Source: an uncultured Clostridia bacterium
GTDB taxonomy: Bacteria > Bacillota > Clostridia > Christensenellales > Borkfalkiaceae
Reading direction: 5' to 3'
Assembly (NCBI GenBank): GCA_904502225.1
Contig: CAJGDO010000030.1
Location: 1 to 11,078 of the forward strand
DNA: 11,078 nt
Positions 5,913 to 11,078 of the stretch are shown here, piece by piece. Numbering within the stretch: the first letter of the stretch is position 1; every line of letters begins with the position of its first letter. The translations under genes and the position numbers were made by a program. The notes beneath the pieces are model-generated. The model made no database searches. It had not been told where the DNA came from and was given only the letters and a program-made list of their open reading frames with translations.

Positions 5913-6244
5913 TGAAAAAAAGTTATAAATGTATTTTTGCAATTGTAAATAAAGGTTTTTCAGAACTCGCTATGGAAGCGGCCAAAGCGTTTGGTGCCAA
6001 GGGTGGCACAGTGCTAAACGGCAGAGGCACAATTTCAAAGGACGCTGAAAAGTTTTTCAATATTTCTATTCAGCCTGAAAAAGAAATCGTTATGATTTTA
6101 GCCAAAAACGACCTTGTAGATAACATTTTAAAAGGTTTATACAGTGCTGTTGGAACGGCAACCCAAGCACAAGGCATTGCGTTCGCCTTGCCTGTTGATG
6201 AAGTGGTTGGCTTAAACGAAAAAATATCAGAAAGGAAAGACTAA
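5912..6244 (+). CDS. P-II family regulator-like protein 2 (DUF1538-associated)
   Basis: 110 residues, starting on the last base of the previous stop codon (TAATG), so translation is coupled and the two are likely made in fixed ratio. Features: first strand KCIFAIVNKG (6-15), NGRGT (36-40) at the T-loop position, a strand EIVMILAKND (58-67), a helix NILKGLYSAVG, and the closing motif GIAFALPV (88-95). Paralogue of the preceding protein. The pair may form a heteromeric trimer or two sensors with separate ligands. Same reservation on function as its partner: the family is P-II-like, but the effector and target are inferred from context. Confidence 0.8.
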   Translation: MKKSYKCIFAIVNKGFSELAMEAAKAFGAKGGTVLNGRGTISKDAEKFFNISIQPEKEIVMILAKNDLVDNILKGLYSAVGTATQAQGIAFALPVDEVVGLNEKISERKD

Positions 6245-6267
6245 AAATAAATAAAGGAAAATAACTA

Positions 6268-6390
6268 ATGAAAGGGTGGAAACTGTTTGGTAGAATATGC
6301 TTATTAGTTTTGCAATGCATAGGGTATTTGATTTTAATATGCACTTTTATGTGGTTATTTTTTGATATTTTTGACACCAAGAAAAAATAA
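6268..6390 (+). CDS. 40-aa single-span membrane peptide, last gene of the DUF1538 operon
   Basis: A small ORF of 40 codons. AAAGGAA at 6253-6259 lies 8 nt before ATG. It begins MKGWKLFGR, then a 25-residue hydrophobic helix rich in Leu, Ile, Cys and Phe (about 10-35), then DTKKK at the C-terminus. It follows the second P-II gene by 23 nt with no terminator or promoter between, so it is probably in the operon. Size and form fit a small regulatory or assembly subunit of the carrier. I recognise no family. Evidence that it is real: ribosome site, coherent hydrophobic profile, position. Confidence 0.6.
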   Translation: MKGWKLFGRICLLVLQCIGYLILICTFMWLFFDIFDTKKK

Positions 6391-6417
6391 AATAATTGCA
6401 TTTTGCCTTAAAAATGC

Positions 6418-6446
6418 TTGACAATGCGTTTTTTAAGTGTTAGAAT
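6418..6446 (+). promoter_or_regulatory. Promoter of the T-box/synthetase unit
   Basis: -35 is the consensus TTGACA at 6418-6423, 17-nt spacer, extended -10 TGT-TAGAAT at 6438-6446. Start predicted near 6453, just ahead of the T-box stem I at 6467. The strongest promoter in the window, as expected where control is by attenuation. Confidence 0.8.
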
Positions 6447-6466
6447 TCAACTGTAATTTAATTAAA

Positions 6467-6726
6467 GGCTATGACGAAGACGGATTCTATTAGAGTTTTT
6501 TTAGAGAGTTGGGGGCGGTGAAATCCCAACAAAACAAGATAGAAAATCCTATCACTTCCGAGCCGAAAGACCCAAAGAATATTGTTTTAGTAGGTTTTTC
6601 CGTGTCTGCTACGTTAGTGCATAGGAGTTGTTGGACTCTGAAGGTGGTAGAATTTTCTACAATTTGAGTGGTACCGCGTACGAAATATCGTTCGTCTCAA
6701 AGTTTTGAGGCGAACTTTTTATTTTT
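6467..6726 (+). promoter_or_regulatory. T-box riboswitch, specifier read as ATC (tRNA-Ile)
   Basis: Binds uncharged tRNA to choose antitermination over termination. Stem I closes GGCT 6467-6470 with AGCC 6561-6564, then GAAG 6476-6479 with CTTC 6555-6558. Above them sit AGAGAG at 6503-6508 and the distal GTTGGG/CCCAAC hairpin with its GGTGAAA loop. The specifier loop 3' strand is T-ATC-A (6550-6554). The codon directly before the conserved purine is ATC at 6551-6553, so isoleucine; TAT one base earlier would be the alternative but leaves C after the codon. The T-box core TGGTACCGCG is at 6669-6678. The antiterminator pairs TTTGAG 6663-6668 with CTCAAA 6696-6701, which competes with the terminator stem. 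The canonical AGTA loop-E strand is not obvious. Confidence 0.9.
6690..6726 (+). terminator. T-box attenuator terminator
   Basis: 11-bp stem GTTCGTCTCAA 6690-6700 with TTGAGGCGAAC 6705-6715 (one G-T), loop AGTT, then TTTTTATTTTTT. It shares CTCAA with the antiterminator, so the two are mutually exclusive. Confidence 0.9.
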
Positions 6727-6758
6727 TATTAAAAAATTTTTGAAGGAGGTTTTAAGCC

Positions 6759-9026
6759 ATGAACACAAACAACACTTTAAATCAGTTATCGGAAGTCGCA
6801 ACAAGAATTAAGGAGTTGCGTGAAATTATTGGTTTTTCCGTTGATGAAATGACTAAAAAAACAAACGTCAGCGAGGAAAAGTACCTTGCGTATGAAAGCG
6901 GAAAAGAAGACATACCTTTTTCATTTATACACAAATGTGCTTTGGCTTTTGGCGTTGATATGACAGACCTTTTGGAAGGTAGTTCAGCAAAACTTTCTAC
7001 TTACACCGTGACTAGAAAGGGTCAAGGTCAAGAAACTGCAAAAGAGGACGGTATTGACATATCTAATCTTGCACCTAAATTTAAGGATAAACTTGCAGAG
7101 CCTTATTACGTGACCTATGAATATTCACCTGCTCAACAAAACAAGCCTATCCATTTAGCAACCCACTCTGGCCAAGAATTTGACCTTGTTTTAAGTGGCA
7201 AACTTAAAGTTCAAGTTGGCGACCACGTTGAAATCTTGGGTGAGGGCGATAGCATTTATTATAATTCTTCATTGCCGCACGGTATGATTGCCGTTGATGG
7301 AAAAAGTTGCACTTTCGTTGCCGTTGTTATGTCTGGTGACAACTCTACCGAAACGGTTGTAAGAAAGAGCGTTATGAACGCAAAGAAAAGCGAAAAACTC
7401 GTTTGCGAAAAGTTTGTTGAAACCAAGGAAGACACTGACGGAAGGCTTCAATCAATCAAGTTTAAAAACACCGAAACCTTTAACTTTGGTTTTGATATAG
7501 TTGACGAGATTGCTGAAAGATACCCTGAAAAACTTGCAATGCTTCACTTGGATAAAAACAAAACTGAACGCCGTTTTACATTTAAGGACATTAAGCGTGC
7601 CTCTAACCAAGTAGCAAACTACTTTACTTCGCTTGGAATAAAGAAAGGCGATAAGGTTATGCTCGTTCTTAAACGTCATTACCAATTCTGGTTCTGTATG
7701 GTTGCACTTCATAAACTCGGTGCAGTTGCAATCCCTGCAACCAACCAATTAAAAGAACACGACTTTGAATATAGGTATAATTCAGCAGGCGTAAAAGCAA
7801 TCGTTTGTACTGCTGATGGCGACACTTATGAGTACGCTGAAAGTGCGGCTAAAAAATGCCCACAAGTTGAAAAACTTGTTATGGTGGGCGGTGTAAAGGA
7901 CGGCTGGCACGACTTTGATAAAGAATATGCTTTATTCTCTGGCAAGTTTGACCGCCCAGAAGATTGCTCACAAGGCGATGAATCAGCACTTATGTTCTTT
8001 ACCTCTGGAACAACGGGCAACCCAAAAATGGCATCTCATAAGCACACTTATGCATTAGGGCATTTTGTGACGGCAAAATATTGGCATTGTTGCGAAAGGG
8101 ACGGCTTGCACTTAACCATTTCTGACACTGGTTGGGGCAAATCTCTTTGGGGCAAGTTATATGGTCAATGGCTTTGCGAAGGTGCTGTGTTCGTTTATGA
8201 CTTTGATAGGTTTGATGAAAACGACTTATTGCCTATGTTTGCCGAATATAATATCACAACTTTCTGTGCACCACCAACAATGCTCCGTATGTTAATTCGT
8301 GGCGACCTTTCTAAATACGACTTGTCGTCAATCCACCATATGACAACTGCTGGCGAGGCGTTAAACCCAGAAGTTTTCAACAAGTTTAAGGAAGCAACCG
8401 GTTTAGAAATAATGGAAGGCTTTGGTCAAACCGAAACCACCCTTGCTATTGCAAACCTTTACGGCACAACACCAAAAATCGGTGCAATGGGTAAAGCAAA
8501 CCCACAATACGACGTTGACGTTGTTGACGCTGATGGAAAGAGCGTTCCTGCCGGCGAAGTTGGTGAAATCGTTATCCACACCGATAAATGTGTACCTTGT
8601 GGCTTGTTTAGAGAATATTACCGTGATACCGAAAAGACCAACGAGGCTTGGCACGACGGATTATATCACACAGGCGACACCGCTTGGCGTGATGAAGACG
8701 GATATTTCTGGTACGTTGGCCGTGTTGATGACGTTATTAAGTCAAGTGGCTATCGTATCGGACCTTTTGAAATCGAAAGCGTTATAATGGAACTTCCTTA
8801 CGTATTAGAATGTGGCGTTTCTGCCGTTCCTGATGAAGTTCGTGGTCAAGTTGTTAAGGCAAGTATCGTTTTAACAAAGGGCACAGAGCCAACCGAAGAA
8901 TTAAAGAAGGAAATTCAAAAATACGTTAAAGACCACACCGCACCTTATAAGTATCCAAGAGTGGTTGTCTTCCGTGATGAATTGCCTAAAACTATAAGTG
9001 GCAAAATCCAAAGAAACAAGTTATAA
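6759..9026 (+). CDS. XRE-HTH / cupin / acyl-CoA synthetase fusion protein
   Basis: Forms acyl-CoA from a carboxylic acid, ATP and CoA through an acyl-AMP (ANL superfamily). Residues 10-75 are a Cro/CI-type helix-turn-helix (RIKELREIIGFSVDEM, then YESGKEDIP). Residues 115-192 are a cupin with H136, E140, G147 and a second-motif H174 (DSIYYNSSLPHG). Residues 235-755 are a complete synthetase: P-loop TSGTTGNPK 415-423, GFGQTE 554-559, YHTGD 636-640, hinge GRVDD 654-658, GYRIGPFEIE 664-673, and the acylation lysine K749 in TISGKIQR. The layout is closest to the acetyl/medium-chain (ACSM-like, COG0365) branch. Perfect AAGGAGGT at 6743-6750, 8 nt before ATG. Sole gene behind an Ile T-box. The cupin could sense the substrate and the HTH could bind DNA, so it may both act and regulate. 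Substrate not readable; a branched short-chain acid is my inference. Confidence 0.9.
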   Translation: MNTNNTLNQLSEVATRIKELREIIGFSVDEMTKKTNVSEEKYLAYESGKEDIPFSFIHKCALAFGVDMTDLLEGSSAKLSTYTVTRKGQGQETAKEDGIDISNLAPKFKDKLAEPYYVTYEYSPAQQNKPIHLATHSGQEFDLVLSGKLKVQVGDHVEILGEGDSIYYNSSLPHGMIAVDGKSCTFVAVVMSGDNSTETVVRKSVMNAKKSEKLVCEKFVETKEDTDGRLQSIKFKNTETFNFGFDIVDEIAERYPEKLAMLHLDKNKTERRFTFKDIKRASNQVANYFTSLGIKKGDKVMLVLKRHYQFWFCMVALHKLGAVAIPATNQLKEHDFEYRYNSAGVKAIVCTADGDTYEYAESAAKKCPQVEKLVMVGGVKDGWHDFDKEYALFSGKFDRPEDCSQGDESALMFFTSGTTGNPKMASHKHTYALGHFVTAKYWHCCERDGLHLTISDTGWGKSLWGKLYGQWLCEGAVFVYDFDRFDENDLLPMFAEYNITTFCAPPTMLRMLIRGDLSKYDLSSIHHMTTAGEALNPEVFNKFKEATGLEIMEGFGQTETTLAIANLYGTTPKIGAMGKANPQYDVDVVDADGKSVPAGEVGEIVIHTDKCVPCGLFREYYRDTEKTNEAWHDGLYHTGDTAWRDEDGYFWYVGRVDDVIKSSGYRIGPFEIESVIMELPYVLECGVSAVPDEVRGQVVKASIVLTKGTEPTEELKKEIQKYVKDHTAPYKYPRVVVFRDELPKTISGKIQRNKL

Positions 9027-9090
9027 ACATCACGTGGCGTCGTTTACTGCCCAAAGCAAAAGACCAACGATAAAACAAATTGTATAAAAC

Positions 9091-9123
9091 AAAAAACTCG
9101 GCTTGATTAAGTCGAGTTTTTTT
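9091..9123 (+). terminator. Intrinsic terminator after the synthetase gene
   Basis: AAAAAACTCGGCTT (9091-9104) pairs with the segment 9109-9122 (one G-T), loop GATT, T7 tail. The loop and 3' arm also hold the rluA-family promoter. Confidence 0.85.
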
Positions 9124-9131
9124 GATATAAT
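9103..9131 (+). promoter_or_regulatory. Promoter of the RluA-family gene, embedded in the terminator
   Basis: -35 TTGATT at 9103-9108 (in the terminator loop), 17-nt spacer, extended -10 TGA-TATAAT at 9123-9131. The ATG is at 9138, 7 nt after the -10, which is where transcription should begin. No Shine-Dalgarno sequence could lie on such an mRNA. Confidence 0.7.
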
Positions 9132-9137
9132 AAAGTT

Positions 9138-9974
9138 ATGAAAGAGTTTTCGTTTAAGGTAAATGAAAAATTTAATAATTATAAGGTAATTGACTTTCTA
9201 AAAGCACAAGGCGTTTCAAGAGAAATTATCTTAAAAGTCAAGTTTGGTGGTATAAAATTAAACCAAACAATAGTTTCTACTGCAAACCAAACGGTTAAAA
9301 CGGGCGATTTGGTTGATATAGTTTTGCCACCCGATAAAACAAACGAATATATAACGCCTATAAAAGAAGACCTAAAAATAATATACGAAGACCAATATTT
9401 ACTTGCAGTTTTTAAGCCGACTGGCGTTTTAACTCACTCATCAAAACACAACAAAATAAAGTCGCTTGAACAGATGGTTTTAGGATATATAGACGAGCCT
9501 GTTTGTTTTAGACCTGTTAATAGGCTAGATAGGGACACTTGTGGAATAGTTTTAATCGCAAAAGACGCATTTACAGCAAGCCTACTTTCCGAACAAATTA
9601 AAAAGGGGGAAGTGAAAAAGACTTACGAGGCACTTGTTGTCGGCGTGCCTAAAAAGGAACGTTTTTTTATTGAAAAACCTATTAAAAGATTAAACGAAAA
9701 CAGTATGAAAAGGGTGTGTGCTGACGGCGGGCAATACGCTTTAACCGAGTGCAAATTGCTTTCAACAGAAAACAACTTATCCACACTTGAAATAATACTG
9801 CATACGGGTAGGACTCATCAAATAAGGGTGCATTTAGCAAGTGAGAATTTGCCCCTTTATGCCGATGCTTTGTATGGCGAAAAGGTTGAAGGGCAAACCT
9901 TTACTTTAATTGCTAAAAAGTTAGAGTTGGTGCACCCATTTACAAAAGAACAACTTGTTTTAAGCGTAAAATAA
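9138..9974 (+). CDS. RluA-family RNA pseudouridine synthase
   Basis: Converts specific uridines in rRNA or tRNA to pseudouridine. 278 residues, normal for short RluA-type enzymes. Residues 1-65 are an S4-like RNA-binding domain (VIDFLKAQGVSREIILKVKFGGIKLN). The catalytic core starts with IIYEDQYLLAVFKPTGVLTH (81-100). The active-site motif is RLDRDTCG (129-136) with catalytic D131; the common His before Arg is Asn here (VNRLDRDT). The later conserved block HTGRTHQIRVHL is at 222-233, followed by YADALYG. The start at 9138 matches the family's usual first strand (MKEFSFKVNE), so no better start exists downstream. Which site it modifies (RluC, RluD or other) cannot be decided. Probably translated from a leaderless mRNA. 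Confidence 0.92.
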   Translation: MKEFSFKVNEKFNNYKVIDFLKAQGVSREIILKVKFGGIKLNQTIVSTANQTVKTGDLVDIVLPPDKTNEYITPIKEDLKIIYEDQYLLAVFKPTGVLTHSSKHNKIKSLEQMVLGYIDEPVCFRPVNRLDRDTCGIVLIAKDAFTASLLSEQIKKGEVKKTYEALVVGVPKKERFFIEKPIKRLNENSMKRVCADGGQYALTECKLLSTENNLSTLEIILHTGRTHQIRVHLASENLPLYADALYGEKVEGQTFTLIAKKLELVHPFTKEQLVLSVK

Positions 9975-9986
9975 AAGTGATAGCAA

Positions 9987-10026
9987 AAAGGGCTTGTCTC
10001 GTAGGGATTTTTAGCCTTTTCTTTTT
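9987..10026 (+). terminator. Probable terminator after the RluA-family gene
   Basis: AAAGGGCT 9987-9994 with AGCCTTTT 10013-10020 (one G-T), 18-nt loop, then CTTTTT. Long loop, so moderate strength. Confidence 0.55.
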
Positions 10027-10030
10027 GGTT

Positions 10031-10080
10031 TGTAAAACACACGACTTTGCTTGCAAAGTATAGTGTGCTACACTTTTACA
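10031..10080. repeat. 50-bp interrupted inverted repeat between convergent genes
   Basis: Nested arms: TGTAAAA 10031-10037 with TTTTACA 10074-10080, CACAC 10038-10042 with GTGTG 10063-10067, and ACTTTGC 10044-10050 with GCAAAGT 10053-10059. On the minus strand the GTGTG arm is followed by TTTT, so it may end transcription of the lipoprotein gene. It could also be a REP-like or MITE-like element. Confidence 0.55.
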
Positions 10081-10123
10081 TAAATTAATTAAATCGCTTT
10101 TAATGCTTAAAATTTAAGTAAAA

Positions 10124-10909
10124 TTAATCGATACGGGTATAATACTCACCTAAAAAATCTATGCCATCTTCATATATTTTATCTTCAAAAGGATTGTTCC
10201 ACTCTCCATATTCATCCCAAACACTATAAGTAATAATATCTCCGTTTTGACTCCAAGTTCCTTCTAAATCAGAAAAGTCGCCATTAAAAGATAAATAAAG
10301 AGTTCCGTCACTGAAAATGGTTAAAGTATGGTTGTCTGAATTTGTGTATTCACCAATAGCCGATATTGTTGCGTTATTAGAATTACCATTAGGGTTAATA
10401 ATTTTATCATCTTTACCCTGTAATGCAAAAATAATATTTGATTCTAATGTTTGCTGTTGTGAAACAGTTAATTCATTAGAAGTTCTAACAACACAAGTTC
10501 CGACAACCTTATGAGAGCCAGAGCATAAAATCCCACCATCAAACGCAGACAAATACTCGTTTCGTTTATTAGCGTCAGATTTTGTTTTATAAACTTCAAC
10601 ACTGCCACCTGCGTCTGTTCCCTTATCAATCAAATCATCACCGTAAACATCTTCTTGATTAACAAGTTGATATGAAAAATAAATATGAGCAGTATACCAA
10701 CCAGGCTTATTTAAATTTTTCATAGGGTCAGTATCTTCCGTGACTGCTTCAATCTCCAAAATACCTGGTACTTTTTCTAAACATTGAATAACATACTCTT
10801 CCGTTGGATTATCAACAAGTTTTTCTTCTTCATCCTTGCAACTTGATAACACATAGCACAAGGAAAAGCACATAGATAGAGCGAGTAAAATTGACAATAG
10901 TTTTTTCAT
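10124..10909 (-). CDS. Predicted lipoprotein of unknown function
   Basis: 261 residues from the ATG at 10909, preceded on its strand by GGGAGG with 7-nt spacing. The open frame extends 29 codons further upstream, but those cross a terminator and have no ribosome site. The N-terminus is a lipoprotein signal: MKK, hydrophobic core LLSILLALSMCFSLCYV, lipobox LSSC with the lipidated Cys at 24, and Lys at +2 followed by DEEEK. The mature protein is acidic, cell-surface, with no membrane helix. The middle region holds two cysteines in GGILCSGSHKVVGTCVV. The C-terminal third (GEYTNSDNHTLTIFSDGTLYLSF, then EGTW) reads like a small lipocalin-like beta-barrel module common in clostridial surface lipoproteins. 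No enzyme motif is seen. Confidence 0.85.
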   Translation of the reverse strand: MKKLLSILLALSMCFSLCYVLSSCKDEEEKLVDNPTEEYVIQCLEKVPGILEIEAVTEDTDPMKNLNKPGWYTAHIYFSYQLVNQEDVYGDDLIDKGTDAGGSVEVYKTKSDANKRNEYLSAFDGGILCSGSHKVVGTCVVRTSNELTVSQQQTLESNIIFALQGKDDKIINPNGNSNNATISAIGEYTNSDNHTLTIFSDGTLYLSFNGDFSDLEGTWSQNGDIITYSVWDEYGEWNNPFEDKIYEDGIDFLGEYYTRID

Positions 10910-10940
10910 AGGTAAACCTCCCAAAAATTGATACAAATAA

Positions 10941-10968
10941 AAAAGTGCGCCTACCGAAGTAGACGCAC
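10941..10968 (-). terminator. UUCG-loop terminator upstream of the lipoprotein gene
   Basis: On the minus strand GTGCGTCTAC pairs with GTAGGCGCAC (10959-10968 with 10945-10954, one G-T) around a stable UUCG tetraloop, followed by TTTTTATTT. It lies 31 nt before the lipoprotein start, so it either ends the gene to the right or attenuates read-through into the lipoprotein gene. I see no clear promoter after it. Confidence 0.8.
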
Positions 10969-11025
10969 AAAAAACGCAAACTCCGATAGTCGCCAAACCA
11001 ACTGAAAAGCAAGAACAAATCTACG

Positions 11026-11078
11026 CTATATCCAGTAGGAATTTGCATTTTTATCAAATTCATTATGGACATAACGCA
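11026..11078 (-). CDS. Possible C-terminal tail of a gene entering from the right edge
   Basis: On the minus strand one frame is open from the edge and ends at TAG 11026-11028, reading RYVHNEFDKNANSYWI. The composition looks like a real protein end, and the terminator at 10941-10968 lies 57 nt downstream, as expected. Only 16 residues are visible, so the family cannot be named and a chance frame is possible. Confidence 0.35.
   Translation of the reverse strand, partial: RYVHNEFDKNANSYWI

Noticed and set aside
6398..6436. Possible terminator between the DUF1538 operon and the T-box promoter
   Set aside because: The GCATTTT/AAAATGC hairpin is not followed by a T run, and pairing that reaches the later T6 needs a loop over 20 nt; it also overlaps the consensus -35.
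8422..8787. 121-codon plus-strand ORF inside the synthetase gene
   Set aside because: Out of frame within conserved acyl-CoA synthetase motifs; Thr/Leu-rich shadow without a ribosome site.
10910..10996. 29-codon N-terminal extension of the lipoprotein
   Set aside because: It would read through the UUCG terminator, has no ribosome site, and would bury a perfect signal peptide and lipobox.
10830..11072. 80-codon minus-strand ORF
   Set aside because: Crosses the terminator and overlaps the lipoprotein start in another frame; Phe/Leu/Arg-rich with no recognisable feature.
1..11078. CRISPR arrays, transposase genes, rRNA or tRNA genes
   Set aside because: None seen: no spaced direct repeats, no transposase motif and no tRNA cloverleaf. 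The cassette at 1028-2463 has no visible terminal repeats or integrase, so I do not call it a mobile element.

Overview
The window looks like a chromosomal stretch of a low-GC Bacillota bacterium, probably an uncultured anaerobe of the Clostridia type. Evidence: AT-rich coding with strong AGGAGG-type ribosome sites, a T-box tRNA-sensing leader (mainly a Bacillota device), intrinsic terminators after most transcription units, and DUF1538/P-II, MscL and RluA genes. All six promoters I can place carry a TGn extended -10 element.

Layout. 1-355 (minus) is a 5'-truncated amidohydrolase that runs off the left edge. It abuts, at a sharp breakpoint near 355-360, the 3' part of an unrecognised plus-strand gene (to 648) with its terminator. 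741-900 is a promoter, ribosome site and the first 32 codons of a HAD phosphatase gene, cut off by foreign sequence. 900-1020 is hairpin-rich and ends in a strong terminator. 1028-2463 is a self-contained, very AT-rich two-gene cassette with its own promoter and terminator: a 201-aa soluble protein of unknown family, and a 231-aa protein with an N-terminal array of 18-residue repeats and two membrane helices. 2574-3935 is an intact HAD gene whose promoter and start match the stub at 741-900, followed by mscL and a terminator.

3938-6390 is an operon of a two-repeat DUF1538 membrane protein, two P-II-like proteins and a 40-aa single-span membrane peptide. 6418-9123 is a promoter, a T-box leader whose specifier codon I read as ATC (Ile), and one gene fusing an XRE DNA-binding domain, a cupin and a full acyl-CoA synthetase. 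9103-10020 is an RluA-family pseudouridine synthase whose promoter sits inside the previous terminator, so its mRNA is probably leaderless. The right end carries, on the minus strand, a predicted lipoprotein, a UUCG-loop terminator upstream of it, and probably the C-terminal tail of another gene.

How the parts work together. The DUF1538/P-II/small-peptide operon reads as a membrane carrier with its cytosolic regulators. The T-box unit links isoleucyl-tRNA starvation to activation of a carboxylic acid. A testable reading is that 2-methylbutyrate or a similar branched acid is activated to its CoA ester for isoleucine synthesis. The left 2.6 kb looks like a rearrangement hotspot: two truncated genes, a paralogous stub and an inserted cassette. 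The strongest leads for something undescribed are the Ile-T-box/XRE-cupin-synthetase unit and the two-gene cassette.
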